A stretch of DNA of 64,000 nt from Neoalteromonas facilis (GCF_002807665.1 NZ_PEAY01000001.1:248001-312000), one strand, 5' to 3'; positions 28,090 to 37,602 are shown, numbered from the stretch's first letter. A program made the numbers and translations. Notes: generated from the sequence alone by a model not told the origin.

Positions 28090-28695
28090 ATGTCCCAAAC
28101 TGTTAAGGCTCAGGATGATCGTGATGCATTACCTCTATGGCGTCAGCCTTTGGCACGCAGTTTATATAAAACAAAGAATGTGCCTGAATGTCGGTATATG
28201 CAGTTGGCGACTGTGACAAAAGACGGGATGCCTAAAAACAGAACTGTCGTTTTTCGCGGTTTCGATGATATGCACCGCATCATCATTATCAGTGACTCTA
28301 GAATGGATAAATGGAACGAGATTAGCCAGAATAAATGGATCGCGTTGTGTTGGTATTTTAGTACGACGCGAGAACAATATCGCATTGAGGGGCGAGCAGA
28401 GCTGATCATTGATCCTGAACATGAATATGAGCATCAACGCGTACATCATTGGCAACAACTCTCAGCACCGGCAAAACGCCAGTTTTTGTGGGGTGAGCCT
28501 AAATCGAAGCGCGAGCCTGGCGATAATCTGCAGGTAGATAAACATTTATTAAACGCAGGGCCGCCTGACCATTTTGGCTTGATTGTTGTCGATGTTAGAT
28601 CCGTGGACTACCTCAATTTAAAAGGCAACCCACAAGACCGAACACTATATCGAAAATCCAGCACACAGTGGCGCGCCACTCCCGTAATACCTTAG
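28090..28695 (+). CDS. Pyridoxamine-phosphate-oxidase-like flavoprotein (Alr4036 type)
   Basis: A split-barrel FMN-binding protein, 201 residues. LATVTKDGMPKNRTVVFRGF is the typical N-terminal strand pair, IEGRAELI lies in the barrel core and the C-terminal VDYLNLKG region is typical of this family. It lacks the full signature of PdxH, so I call it only PNPOx-like; the substrate is unknown. It starts 6 bases after tatD and ends 6 bases from the convergent sulA-like gene. Confidence 0.85.
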   Translation: MSQTVKAQDDRDALPLWRQPLARSLYKTKNVPECRYMQLATVTKDGMPKNRTVVFRGFDDMHRIIIISDSRMDKWNEISQNKWIALCWYFSTTREQYRIEGRAELIIDPEHEYEHQRVHHWQQLSAPAKRQFLWGEPKSKREPGDNLQVDKHLLNAGPPDHFGLIVVDVRSVDYLNLKGNPQDRTLYRKSSTQWRATPVIP

Positions 28696-28701
28696 TCAAC
28701 C

Positions 28702-29052
28702 TTACCAAGGCCCTTGGATTACATTATTCGCGTGACCATCATTCACTGTGAGTCCAATAAGCGATACAGAGTATTGTGAGCACAGTGCCTGTATAACCAG
28801 TTTGTCATCATCGTTAAGGTTGAGGTTTTCTACGTAAATTGCCTCACATTTACCCGATGTAATTAAGCGCTTAATCCATGTTGGAACATTGGCATCATCT
28901 GGCTTTTGGATGCGGATCCCATGCCCATATTGGTGACCAAAGGACTTATCAAATACCACGTTATCGGCAATGAGGTAATGCCAACCTGGCTGCGTGCGAG
29001 GTTGATGTAGAGGAACAATATTATTGGCATTAATAGGTGTTGCTGTTTTCAT
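28702..29052 (-). CDS. sulA: SulA-like SOS cell-division inhibitor
   Basis: A small protein (116 residues) resembling SulA. The segment WIKRLITSGKCEAIYVENLN, then LNDDDKLVIQALC and VSLIGLTV, aligns by eye with the E. coli SulA region MVRALRTGNYSVVIGW onward. SulA binds FtsZ and blocks septation during the SOS response. The frame is open 20 codons further upstream, but that stretch is the promoter with LexA-like boxes. The ATG at 29052, with AGGTAA 8-12 bases ahead, is therefore the likely start. The N-terminal half is poorly conserved, so assignment rests on the C-terminal half plus the boxes. Confidence 0.72.
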   Translation of the reverse strand: MKTATPINANNIVPLHQPRTQPGWHYLIADNVVFDKSFGHQYGHGIRIQKPDDANVPTWIKRLITSGKCEAIYVENLNLNDDDKLVIQALCSQYSVSLIGLTVNDGHANNVIQGPW

Positions 29053-29075
29053 TACGTTTACCTGATATTTATACA

Positions 29076-29112
29076 GTGTATAGGTATACAGTAGTACTGT
29101 ATAAAACAACAT
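29076..29112 (-). promoter_or_regulatory. Two LexA-like SOS boxes in front of the sulA-like gene
   Basis: Box A is GTGT-8 bases-ACAG (29076-29091) and box B is CTGT-8 bases-ACAT (29097-29112). Each differs from the gammaproteobacterial LexA consensus CTGT-N8-ACAG at one position, and both have AT-rich centres. Their inner half-sites also form the 19-bp near-perfect palindrome TATACAGTAGTACTGTATA (29085-29103). They lie 24-60 bases upstream of the ATG at 29052, over the expected promoter. Confidence 0.65.
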
Positions 29113-29276
29113 GCAAGTGTTAATTTAAAAAAAATGACGTTTTTTTAATCTTGTTTTGACGTAAATGTGGTCGATCTTGTTGTTTTATAGGGTTTAATCA
29201 AAATTTGTATTAGTAGGTAAAATGGTGTTTATAGTCTAAGCTGACGTTATCATTCATTAACCAATGCTATAAACGT

Positions 29277-30404
29277 ATGGATGTTTCTGCATTTGGCCAT
29301 ATACATGTTTATGGCTTCTTTATTTTGATTTTGACATTTGTCATTACGATTTCCGTTCTGCTCGGTTACGTGGCAAAAACATTCCAAGAAGACGTTTCTC
29401 TACCTTTTTTTAAATATTATTTTATCACCAGCGCTATCGGGTTCTCTGCAATATGGCTCGCTGTTGAAGGAGTAGAAAATCTAGTTGCTATTTCTGTATT
29501 GGCGTTCTTTGCCGCTGGTGCTTTTCTTTTTGTTGCATTAAGTAATTTTCAGAAAACGGTGTATCAGCCCCAACGGTGGGTATATGTTTTGGTTACAGTG
29601 TTTTTTACAGCAACCTTTATTGTCCCATCTTTACGGGGACTGGCCATGCTAGAGGCGCTATTCATATTGATTTTGTTTCCCTACACTCTCTGGCAATTGA
29701 TACGACAAAATAAAACTGAATTTAACTATGGTAATGGTTTTATCTTTATCGCGTTGACGATCATTATTGCCGTTGCTGTGCTGCAGTTCATCTTTGTCTC
29801 GGTCAGTATCAATCCTCCAATATTGTATGCTGCGAGTATTATTGGACAGGCGTTGGGGTTCGTCATGCTAGGGATAGGTATCACAACAAGCTTGTTGTTT
29901 GCTGAACAGCAGAAGTTATCGGATCTAACCATAAAAGATCCCTTAACCGGTTTATATAATCGACGTGGTATGGCGCAAAAGTATGCGAGTGAATTTACAT
30001 TGTTAAAGACCATGCATGGTGTTGCCGTAGATATCGATCATTTTAAATCGATTAACGATACATTTGGTCATGAAGCTGGGGACCTAGTACTGCGTGATTT
30101 TGGTCAATTACTCGCAGCTCACATGCGCGACAGTGATGTTTGCTGTCGATTAGGGGGAGAAGAGTTTATTATTCTTATGGGAGGGATAACGAGCCAAGAA
30201 GCCATGGATATGTCTGAAAGACTTCGACATATTATTGAGCAACATTCAATCGGTTATGAGAATGATACTATTCGTTTTACAGCAAGTTTTGGTGTAGCTG
30301 ATAAAAAAGCAGATGAAACCTTAGAGTCTATTATCAAAAGGGCTGACCAAGCGTTGTATAAAGCCAAAGAAACAGGGCGAAATAAAGTCGTGTTGGCAAA
30401 ATAG
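29277..30404 (+). CDS. Membrane-bound diguanylate cyclase
   Basis: Makes the second messenger c-di-GMP. It has 375 residues, with the first ~210 forming about six to seven hydrophobic membrane segments (a MASE-like sensor of unknown ligand). The C-terminal GGDEF domain begins at KDPLTGLYNRRGM. The active site reads GGEEF at residues 293-297, and an RxxD inhibitory site (RDSD) sits five residues upstream, so product inhibition is expected. No Shine-Dalgarno sequence is obvious before the ATG. The gene converges on msrQ across a 29-base gap with no clear terminator. Confidence 0.93.
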   Translation: MDVSAFGHIHVYGFFILILTFVITISVLLGYVAKTFQEDVSLPFFKYYFITSAIGFSAIWLAVEGVENLVAISVLAFFAAGAFLFVALSNFQKTVYQPQRWVYVLVTVFFTATFIVPSLRGLAMLEALFILILFPYTLWQLIRQNKTEFNYGNGFIFIALTIIIAVAVLQFIFVSVSINPPILYAASIIGQALGFVMLGIGITTSLLFAEQQKLSDLTIKDPLTGLYNRRGMAQKYASEFTLLKTMHGVAVDIDHFKSINDTFGHEAGDLVLRDFGQLLAAHMRDSDVCCRLGGEEFIILMGGITSQEAMDMSERLRHIIEQHSIGYENDTIRFTASFGVADKKADETLESIIKRADQALYKAKETGRNKVVLAK

Positions 30405-30433
30405 TATTCGTAACCGGTATGTGTGATTGACGG

Positions 30434-31063
30434 TTAACGAAAAAAGATGTTTTTTAACTGAACCCGGCGTAACCACAGCAGGACCACTAAAACAGCCGCG
30501 TATAGTAATGGTTCATAAATGTCTGATTTTACAGACCAATAAAAGTGGATAATGACTAACGGCGCAGCCACATATATGCAGTTATGAATGAGCTGCCAGC
30601 GTTTTTTAAGTGCTCTTTGTGAACGCTTAAAAGACGTTACCGCCAACGCCAGTAAAATAATCCAAGCGGCCATACCGACAGTAATAAAAGGTCGTTTTAT
30701 AATTTCTTCACCAATAAGACGCCATTCAAATTGTAATTCAAAAAAAGCAAAGCTCATGAGATGTAACGATGCAAAGAAGAATGCATACAGCCCTAAGAGC
30801 CTTCGAAATTGGATCAAGGCAGCCATTTTAAGGCGCCGTGCCATTGGCGATAATGTTAAGCACAATAACAACGTATTGACGGCTGAGATCCCTGTAAAGT
30901 GAAGCAGAGCATCAACAGGATCACCGCTGATCTGATCGGTTATTGCCAAATACAATATATTACTTAGCAGGCCTATGCATAACGTGTGTATGACAACCTT
31001 GATTAATAAAATGGCTTTAGGGCTTATTTTTATCGGGGAATTAACCCACGCATTTGAAAGCAT
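30434..31063 (-). CDS. msrQ: Heme-binding membrane subunit MsrQ
   Basis: Inner-membrane b-type cytochrome of the MsrPQ periplasmic methionine-sulfoxide reductase; it passes electrons from the quinone pool or flavin reductase to MsrP. It has 209 residues and about six membrane helices of the ferric-reductase-like (YedZ) type, with candidate heme histidines in LLHFTG, SLHLMSF and LIHNCIY. It starts 11 bases after msrP. Confidence 0.93.
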   Translation of the reverse strand: MLSNAWVNSPIKISPKAILLIKVVIHTLCIGLLSNILYLAITDQISGDPVDALLHFTGISAVNTLLLCLTLSPMARRLKMAALIQFRRLLGLYAFFFASLHLMSFAFFELQFEWRLIGEEIIKRPFITVGMAAWIILLALAVTSFKRSQRALKKRWQLIHNCIYVAAPLVIIHFYWSVKSDIYEPLLYAAVLVVLLWLRRVQLKNIFFR

Positions 31064-31074
31064 TTACTCGTGCC

Positions 31075-32076
31075 TCAATAGAACTGCCTTAAATCCATAT
31101 TCGAATAGAGAGGGGCAACGTCTTCATAGCCGTTAAACAATTGCGTATCGATACGCTCTTGCGAAAATAAACCGCCGCGCGTTATGCGACGCTCTCTGGC
31201 TTGACTCCAGCGTGGATGATCAACCTGTGGATTGACGTTCGCATAAAACCCATATTCCTGAGGTGCTAAACGGTTCCAAGTCGTAGGTGGCATAAAGTCA
31301 GTTAAAGATATACGTACAATCGATTTAATACTTTTGAAACCGTACTTCCAAGGCACGACGAGCCTTATTGGTGCACCATTTTGTGGTGGTAGGGTTTTAC
31401 CGTAAACACCGACCGATAGTAATGTCAGAGGATGTAGTGCTTCATCCAGTCTCAAGCCTTCGACATAGGGGTAGTCAACACCACCGCCGACAAAACGACT
31501 GCGTTGTCCGGGCATTTGCTCGGGATCGTATAGCGTTTGAAAGGATACAAACTTGGCCTTACTTAGCGGTTTGGCTTGAGCAATGATTTTGCCTAGTTCA
31601 AAGCCTATCCAGGGGATCACCATAGACCAGGCTTCAACACAGCGGAAACGATAGATGCGCTCTTGTAGTGGAAAGCGTTTAAAGAGATCGTCGTAACTGA
31701 GTGTAATAGGGGACTCTACTAAACCATCAATGCGCAGTGACCACGGCTCTACCTTAAAAGCCTGAGCATTTTCTACTGGATCCCCTTTACCCGTACCAAA
31801 CTCATAGAAGTTGTTATAACTGGTAGCTTTTCGCTCTGGTGTCAGTTCATCTACTGCGCGATAGTTTGGGTTTTGTTCATATTCCAACGCTCTGGTTTTG
31901 AATGTAGTGGATTCTTCGTCATCGAACCAGCCCATACCATGGGCCGATTGTGTTAATAAACTACCAGCGCCAATGAAGCCTAAACCTTTCAGAATATTGC
32001 GGCGATCATGATAGATGCTTTCATCGGTTACGTCATTTTCGGTAACGGCATTTTTGTCCGTTTTTTTGATCAGCAT
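31075..32076 (-). CDS. msrP: Periplasmic methionine-sulfoxide reductase catalytic subunit MsrP
   Basis: Molybdopterin enzyme that repairs oxidised methionine in periplasmic proteins, 333 residues. A twin-arginine signal ([15 protein letters not shown], residues about 25-40) directs folded export. The molybdenum-ligand cysteine is in [14 protein letters not shown], and further hallmarks are GGGVDYPY and [12 protein letters not shown]. It is in operon with msrQ and downstream of dgt on the same strand, with a 75-base gap. Confidence 0.95.
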   Translation of the reverse strand: MLIKKTDKNAVTENDVTDESIYHDRRNILKGLGFIGAGSLLTQSAHGMGWFDDEESTTFKTRALEYEQNPNYRAVDELTPERKATSYNNFYEFGTGKGDPVENAQAFKVEPWSLRIDGLVESPITLSYDDLFKRFPLQERIYRFRCVEAWSMVIPWIGFELGKIIAQAKPLSKAKFVSFQTLYDPEQMPGQRSRFVGGGVDYPYVEGLRLDEALHPLTLLSVGVYGKTLPPQNGAPIRLVVPWKYGFKSIKSIVRISLTDFMPPTTWNRLAPQEYGFYANVNPQVDHPRWSQARERRITRGGLFSQERIDTQLFNGYEDVAPLYSNMDLRQFY

Positions 32077-32151
32077 AGGAATTAAACATGATGGTTTTGT
32101 ACTTATACTCAGATTGACCGCATATTGACTATATTTATTTCACCATGCTTT

Positions 32152-33513
32152 TTACAACGACAACGTATCATGAGTACCACCGCGCTTGGGCACAAACATA
32201 TTGGAATACAGTCGAGAGGCAAATTCATCCGTCATGCCACTGATATAATCGGCCAATATTCGATAGCCGAGATCTTTTTCTTGTGCTTCAAGCCAACGCT
32301 TTTTGGTGTTGTCTGGGAGTAGCCGCTCAGGATCCGACGCAAAGGCTTGAAACAACTCCATGACTGTTTGTTGGCCTTTATATTCGAGTAATTGTATTTC
32401 TGGTTTTTGTATCACTTTGAGATAAACAAACTGTTTAAATAAACCAAGTGCTTTCGCGTACTGGCTTGGCATCCTCGCATTGAAGTCTAACAGCGGTTCT
32501 TTAAACAGGTTTTGTTTGTCTAGTGTGATAGCAGTAATAAATAAATTCACCAACGCCCCAATCGCATTTTTTCGTTCATAATGCTGATGGCTAAACAGTT
32601 TCTGAGTCAGAACTTCAAAACAATCTGATAGTCCGGGGACTTCTAATGCGATGACCTTTTCATGCATAAATTCAGTAAAATCATTTTCATTGACCATACC
32701 CATAACGATTGCATCCTCAAGATCATGTACGCCGTAGGCAATATCATCAGCCAGTTCCATGATCGAACAATCCAACGATTTATATTGTGTCTTACCATGA
32801 CGATGTTGGCTCTTATCATAGGCAGAGGCCGACATAAAAGTACTTTTGTCTGCGTCACTAATCGGTGCTAATAACCAATCAAATATATCCTTATCACAGT
32901 CAAATAACCCTTTAGGAGGGTGCCACTCATTGGCTTGTACAGTGCGAAGGTTTTGACTGTCAGAAATCGTGTGTTTTTGGGGTACGCGTAACGCCGATAA
33001 AAAGTTGGGGTACTTCACTAGCCCAAGTACGGTACGTCTTGAGAGGTTCATGCCATGAAATTCAGTATAGGGCTCCAACTGAGTAACAATTCTGAAAGTT
33101 TGGCCATTTCCTTCGAATCCACCATGTGAATTCATCATGTAATTTAAGGCTATTTCACCGCCATGACCAAAAGGGGGGTGACCGATATCGTGGGCAAGGC
33201 ATAAGGCTTCTATTAAGTGACTGTCTAGCCCTAGTGACTGTGCTTCATTAGGGTACTTGAAACTTAGTTGCGCACAAATACCAACACCTATTTGCGCAGC
33301 TTCGAGAGAATGTGTGAGGCGCGTACGATAGAAGTCACTTAACCCGACACCTAAGACTTGTGTTTTCGCTTGTAATCGGCGAAAGGCTGCTGAATGTAAT
33401 ATTCTAGCTTTGTCTCTTTGGAACGGGCTACGGTGGTCCCCATCTCTGTTTTCAACTCTGGGCAGACGACGCTCGTGCCAAACCCCGTTTGTAATAGCGT
33501 GATTGTCTGTCAA
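32152..33513 (-). CDS. dgt: Deoxyguanosinetriphosphate triphosphohydrolase-like protein
   Basis: HD-domain dNTPase that splits dNTPs into deoxynucleoside and triphosphate, 453 residues. HD motifs: [10 protein letters not shown], the central [31 protein letters not shown] and the C-terminal domain ending with [10 protein letters not shown]. Its length places it with the shorter Dgt-like group rather than the 505-residue E. coli enzyme. Dgt enzymes have been linked to anti-phage dNTP depletion. The TTG start at 33513 has AAGGA about 5 bases upstream. Confidence 0.92.
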   Translation of the reverse strand: MTDNHAITNGVWHERRLPRVENRDGDHRSPFQRDKARILHSAAFRRLQAKTQVLGVGLSDFYRTRLTHSLEAAQIGVGICAQLSFKYPNEAQSLGLDSHLIEALCLAHDIGHPPFGHGGEIALNYMMNSHGGFEGNGQTFRIVTQLEPYTEFHGMNLSRRTVLGLVKYPNFLSALRVPQKHTISDSQNLRTVQANEWHPPKGLFDCDKDIFDWLLAPISDADKSTFMSASAYDKSQHRHGKTQYKSLDCSIMELADDIAYGVHDLEDAIVMGMVNENDFTEFMHEKVIALEVPGLSDCFEVLTQKLFSHQHYERKNAIGALVNLFITAITLDKQNLFKEPLLDFNARMPSQYAKALGLFKQFVYLKVIQKPEIQLLEYKGQQTVMELFQAFASDPERLLPDNTKKRWLEAQEKDLGYRILADYISGMTDEFASRLYSNMFVPKRGGTHDTLSL

Positions 33514-33664
33514 TTGAATTCCTTAGCTTTCATATAGCAGGATAGTGTCAGAATAATAGACCTTATAAGGCTGGGCAATTGTTTATTGAATGAAAGTTAA
33601 CCCTGGGTTTGGCTGTATGACAACCACATTGATGACGAGAAAGAATACTTTTAGGGTTCGCAAA

Positions 33665-34150
33665 CTATTTGAAACAGCAGCGTTTGGATTTTTGCTGGCT
33701 ACCGCATAAACATGGATCATTTCGACCTATTTTTACCTTTCCAGAAGCGGGGAGAATGTCACCATCTACATAAAACCATTCTTCGTCTTGTTTTACGAAC
33801 CTTGACTTCTCTGCGAGACAATAGGCATGCGCTTTGTCTTTATAAAATGCGCGAAAGGACACATAGCCGTACTCAGGAGACAGCTCGGAATCCGTTATCT
33901 CTAATGTAAGCCATAGGGTGTTGGTGTTGTCTGCGCCAAGTTCCTCAGGAGATATTGAGGGGCGCGTTGAGGCTACGTAGGTCTCTAAGATGTAATCATA
34001 CTGTTTAACCGCATAAGCGGTATAACGGGAGCGCATAAGGGCTTCTGGTGTGGTGGCCTTTGCCTGTTTGCTTATTAATGGTTCACAGCATGCTGAAAAA
34101 GTATTGCCTGAACCGCAAGGGCACGCACTTTGTTTACTCGGAAAGTTCAT
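33665..34150 (-). CDS. ychJ: YchJ-family SEC-C motif protein (UPF0225)
   Basis: A small protein (about 161 residues) with SEC-C zinc-binding motifs at both ends: CPCGSGNTFSACC near the N-terminus and DPCLCGSQQKSKRCC at the C-terminus. In between lies the YchJ core with RSRYTAYA and RFVKQDEEWFYVDG. The molecular role is not established. I prefer the ATG at 34150 to a GTG two codons upstream. Its start overlaps the end of yfbR by 17 bases, so the two are likely coupled. Confidence 0.9.
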   Translation of the reverse strand: MNFPSKQSACPCGSGNTFSACCEPLISKQAKATTPEALMRSRYTAYAVKQYDYILETYVASTRPSISPEELGADNTNTLWLTLEITDSELSPEYGYVSFRAFYKDKAHAYCLAEKSRFVKQDEEWFYVDGDILPASGKVKIGRNDPCLCGSQQKSKRCCFK

Positions 34151-34727
34151 CAACACTGACTAGGCATTTATCTTTGAATGTTTTTAGAAAAAATTCCACT
34201 TCAGGCATGGTATCAACATAGTCTGCTAACATCGCCTCGAGTCGCTTTTTAACGTGGTGAAACTCTCGGTTGCCGAAGGCAATTTCGTCACAGGCTTTAA
34301 GGTAAGCTGCGATCAGGTCCGCAGCTTTTACGATACGCTTGTACTCAGGATCCACTGCCGATTGCACAATTAAAGGCTTGAATTGTGCCTGTAATGCTTC
34401 GGGTAATGTTTCTAAGCACTCTAATTCGGCTATCTCTTCTAGCTTTTTGAATTCTTTGGTTAATTCTGGATTATGGTATTTGGTAACGTGATTTATGTCT
34501 TGCAGCTTGGTTTCTGAAATTTCGTGGTACAAGGCGACGGTCACAGCTTTTTCTGGGCTTATGTCACCATTGAAATAGTGGTTTTTGATCACCGCTAATA
34601 GGTGAGTAATCACAGCGACCTGATGGGAATGCTCGGCTACATTTTCATTCTTAACGGAATGCATTAGCGCCCACCGTTTGATCAGTGGCATACGCAATAT
34701 CCATGCGAGAAAGGTACTTTGTTTCAC
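34134..34727 (-). CDS. yfbR: YfbR-like HD-domain 5'-deoxynucleotidase, divergent active site
   Basis: Similar along its length (197 residues) to E. coli YfbR, which dephosphorylates deoxyribonucleoside 5'-monophosphates. Conserved residues include Arg 18 (IKRW), the histidine in ENVAEHS and the aspartate in VKAADLIAAYLK. However, the metal-binding HD pair is HE (LYHEISE), and the substrate loop LTGDLPTP of E. coli is replaced by KLQDINHV, keeping only its aspartate. Activity or specificity may therefore differ. It lies 5 bases after alaA, the same neighbour pair (yfbQ-yfbR) as in E. coli. Confidence 0.88.
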   Translation of the reverse strand: MKQSTFLAWILRMPLIKRWALMHSVKNENVAEHSHQVAVITHLLAVIKNHYFNGDISPEKAVTVALYHEISETKLQDINHVTKYHNPELTKEFKKLEEIAELECLETLPEALQAQFKPLIVQSAVDPEYKRIVKAADLIAAYLKACDEIAFGNREFHHVKKRLEAMLADYVDTMPEVEFFLKTFKDKCLVSVDELSE

Positions 34728-34732
34728 TACTA

Positions 34733-35950
34733 TTACCCTTGCTTGTAATAACTGAAGAAGTTAGCAATTTTATCTAATGCGAGGCTTAATTCATCGATAT
34801 GCGGTAAAAAGACTAAGCGGAAATAAACACCTTCGTTTAAATTAAATGCACGCCCATGCACCAGCAAAATTTTCTCATTGTCTAGCAGATCCATGATCAT
34901 TTGTTCGTCATTGGTGATAGCAAACTTTTCATGATCGACTTTGGCAAAACAGTACATCGCACCTTCAGGGGCAACGCAGGTAACGCCATCTATTGCATTG
35001 AGCTTTTCTACTGCGAGATCGCGCTGGATCTTTAGACGGCCGGTATCGTGGATCAATTCATTAATACTCTGGTAACCGCCCAGTGCCGTTTGTATCGCAT
35101 GTTGACACGGCACATTGGCACACATGCGCATAGAGGACAATATGGTCAAGCCTTCAATATATTCACGTGCAGCAAGCTTATTGCCACTGACGATCAACCA
35201 ACCAGCGCGAAAGCCCGCGACACGATAATTTTTAGATAGTCCACTGAAGGTACAAATGACTAAATCATCAGCCATTGCTGCAATGCAATGATGCTGAGCT
35301 CCGTCATACAATATTTTGTCGTAAATCTCATCACTGAAAATGACAAGCTTGTGCTTACGTGCCAGTTCAATTATGGATTGTAAAAGCGCTTTGTCATAAA
35401 CCGCGCCTGTAGGATTGTTGGGGTTGATCAGTACAATGGCTCGGGTGCGCTCATTTATTTTACTTTCGATATCATTAAGGTCGGGAAACCATTGATTGCT
35501 TTCATCACAGCGATAATGAACCGGCGTACCTGAGGAGAGGCTAACGGCTGCTGTCCAAAGCGGATAATCGGGCGAGGGGAGTAACACTTCATCCCCAGTG
35601 TTCAGCAAGGCTTGCATCGACATCATGATCATCTCACTGACACCATTGCCTATAAACACGTCCTCGATAGCCGTATTTTTTATCCCTTTGGATTGGTAAT
35701 ACTGCATGACCGCTACGCGAGCGGCGTATATTCCAGTTGAATCAGAATAGCCTTGCGCATTGGGCAAATTGCGGATCACGTCTTTTAGGATATCATCAGG
35801 TGCTTCAAAGCCAAACGGGGCTGGATTACCGATATTCAATTTAAGGATCCGATGCCCTTCGTCCTCGAGCTTTCGAGCTCGTTCTGCTATAGGTCCACGA
35901 ATGTCATAACAAACATTATCTAACTTACGTGATTTTCCGACTTTATTCAT
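34733..35950 (-). CDS. alaA: Glutamate-pyruvate aminotransferase AlaA
   Basis: PLP-dependent class I aminotransferase making alanine from pyruvate and glutamate, 405 residues, matching E. coli AlaA (YfbQ). INPNNPTGAVY and FSDEIYDKILYDG are present, and the PLP lysine is in FSGLSKNYRVAGFRAGW. The C-terminus has VYFRLVFLPH. It begins the alaA-yfbR-ychJ unit. Confidence 0.95.
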   Translation of the reverse strand: MNKVGKSRKLDNVCYDIRGPIAERARKLEDEGHRILKLNIGNPAPFGFEAPDDILKDVIRNLPNAQGYSDSTGIYAARVAVMQYYQSKGIKNTAIEDVFIGNGVSEMIMMSMQALLNTGDEVLLPSPDYPLWTAAVSLSSGTPVHYRCDESNQWFPDLNDIESKINERTRAIVLINPNNPTGAVYDKALLQSIIELARKHKLVIFSDEIYDKILYDGAQHHCIAAMADDLVICTFSGLSKNYRVAGFRAGWLIVSGNKLAAREYIEGLTILSSMRMCANVPCQHAIQTALGGYQSINELIHDTGRLKIQRDLAVEKLNAIDGVTCVAPEGAMYCFAKVDHEKFAITNDEQMIMDLLDNEKILLVHGRAFNLNEGVYFRLVFLPHIDELSLALDKIANFFSYYKQG

Positions 35951-36113
35951 GTGATAACCGCCCTTAACTCAGGTGTACAGAGTAATACAGGCAAGTGGGT
36001 AGTGTTAAGTGAATATTCGATAAAGCCAGTAAAAAACCGTTACATTTTTCAACTTGTGTAGATTTTAAACAATACTAGACTGACATATGAGCATAGTTAA
36101 ATGAGAAGTAGAT

Positions 36114-36635
36114 ATGCCATTACCACTTTTATGGATAGGCGCCGGTGCTGCGGCTTTGTATGCTGGCACTAAATTAACGCGAGAAATGCAAGTCAGCAAG
36201 GGTCACATTAACCACTTTCCGGGGGAGTGTGCTCAGTTGGTCACGCCACAAAATGGCGCAGTTGTGTGCTGCGGGATCTATGAAGTGTTTCAGCATACCG
36301 GCATTTGGGTCGATAACCAGATTGTTGAATTGCGCGGGAATGGATTGATCCGTGCGATTTCACCTGAAAGGTTTCTCCATGATCGCAGTGGTAATCGTAT
36401 ATATGTAGCCTGCGATCACTCGCGCTCTGCATTGTCTTCGGACGTAGTGGCAAAACGCGCGATAGACCGAGTTTTTGATTACTCTGAATACGATTTAATT
36501 GAGAATAATTGTCACCGGTTTACCCACCATTGCGTGTCAGGACGAGATGAACCGGTAACCCGTTTTGCCGAACTCAATGAGAAGTTATGCGAACTGTATG
36601 GCACAACCCTCTATTGGCAACCTGCAGATATTTAA
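36114..36635 (+). CDS. LRAT-domain (NlpC/P60-fold) protein
   Basis: A 173-residue protein with a short hydrophobic N-terminus (about residues 3-18, possible anchor) and a lecithin:retinol-acyltransferase-like domain. The conserved histidine is His 61 in FQHTGIWV and the nucleophile Cys 133 is in the NC motif ENNCHRFTHHCV. In animal relatives a second histidine follows 12 residues after the first; here that position is Leu, next to Glu 72, so the third active-site residue is different. Bacterial LRAT-fold proteins are mostly uncharacterised and may be thiol acyltransferases, lipid hydrolases or peptidases. Confidence 0.8.
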   Translation: MPLPLLWIGAGAAALYAGTKLTREMQVSKGHINHFPGECAQLVTPQNGAVVCCGIYEVFQHTGIWVDNQIVELRGNGLIRAISPERFLHDRSGNRIYVACDHSRSALSSDVVAKRAIDRVFDYSEYDLIENNCHRFTHHCVSGRDEPVTRFAELNEKLCELYGTTLYWQPADI

Positions 36636-36793
36636 TTCATTTTTTTATCGCTACATAGCAATTCACTGATCTTCCTCTATACTTTTGTTAACAGAATGTG
36701 AACTTTCCTGCTTGGTAGGTTCGTATTTTGATAGTACAAGTGTTCGTATGCATAAAATTTATGCAGTTCGATAGAATTCATAAGGAATTTACT

Positions 36794-37588
36794 ATGTCGC
36801 AACATTTCAAAGAAACGCCCCAAAATGCCATTACAGAAAGTAAGATAGCGCGTGTTATACCGTGTAAAGAATTGGATGTTGGTGATCCGATCAAGTGGCT
36901 ATCGCTGGGATTACGTGATTTCTTTAGAACGCCTGGGTTGAGTGTGTTTTATGGGGTGATATTCGCCATCATTCCGTGGTTTATTGCCTATCTCGTTCAA
37001 TTAACGGGTTGGCATTTGATTATTTTGCCGGCCATCGTGTGTTTCATGTTGATTGGACCCTTTCTGGCCGCTGGGTTATATGACGTCAGTTGGGAATTGG
37101 AGAAGGGCCACAAACCCTCATTGCGTCACTCGTTGCGCGCGATCTCACGTAACGCAGTAAATGAATGGGGGTTTGGCATTCTGTTGCTGGTTATGATGAT
37201 TTTCTGGTTAAGAGTTGCAGCTCTCATTCACGCCCTGTATCCACCTTACCTCGATACGACGTTAGAGAATTTGTTACCGTTTTTAGCCCTTGGTACTGTT
37301 GTCGGTGCGGGTTTTACTATGTTGGTATTTTTCATCAGCGCATTTACTCAGCCTATTTTGATGGAACGTAAAGTTGATATCGCTACTGCAGTGCTGACCA
37401 GTATGAATGCGGTGTGGGTCAATAAAGTCCCCATGTTTATTTGGGGCGGCATTATATTTTCGGCGGTTGCGTTGGGATTTGTGACAGGTTTCGTCGGCTT
37501 TATCTTTTTGATGCCACTGATTGGTTATGCTAGTTGGCATGCCTACATTGACGCAATTGAAACGAAAGTCGAACGGAAATACGAATAA
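36794..37588 (+). CDS. DUF2189 integral membrane protein
   Basis: A 264-residue membrane protein with about six hydrophobic helices and the DUF2189 pattern: ELDVGDPIKWLSLGLRDFFRTPGLSVFYGVIFA near the N-terminus and MPLIGYASWHAYIDAI near the end. Function is unknown. The frame is open to 36728, but the ATG at 36794, 7 bases after AAGGA, is the better start. A bidirectional terminator follows. Confidence 0.88.
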   Translation: MSQHFKETPQNAITESKIARVIPCKELDVGDPIKWLSLGLRDFFRTPGLSVFYGVIFAIIPWFIAYLVQLTGWHLIILPAIVCFMLIGPFLAAGLYDVSWELEKGHKPSLRHSLRAISRNAVNEWGFGILLLVMMIFWLRVAALIHALYPPYLDTTLENLLPFLALGTVVGAGFTMLVFFISAFTQPILMERKVDIATAVLTSMNAVWVNKVPMFIWGGIIFSAVALGFVTGFVGFIFLMPLIGYASWHAYIDAIETKVERKYE

Positions 37589-37602
37589 CAGAAATCGACA
37601 TT

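Noticed and set aside
29053-29112. 20-codon N-terminal extension of the SulA-like protein
   Set aside because: The stretch is the LexA-box promoter region. The ATG at 29052 has an AGGTAA site and gives a sensible protein.
36728-36793. Longer N-terminus of the DUF2189 protein
   Set aside because: The ATG at 36794 has AAGGA 7 bases upstream, and the extra residues lack family similarity.
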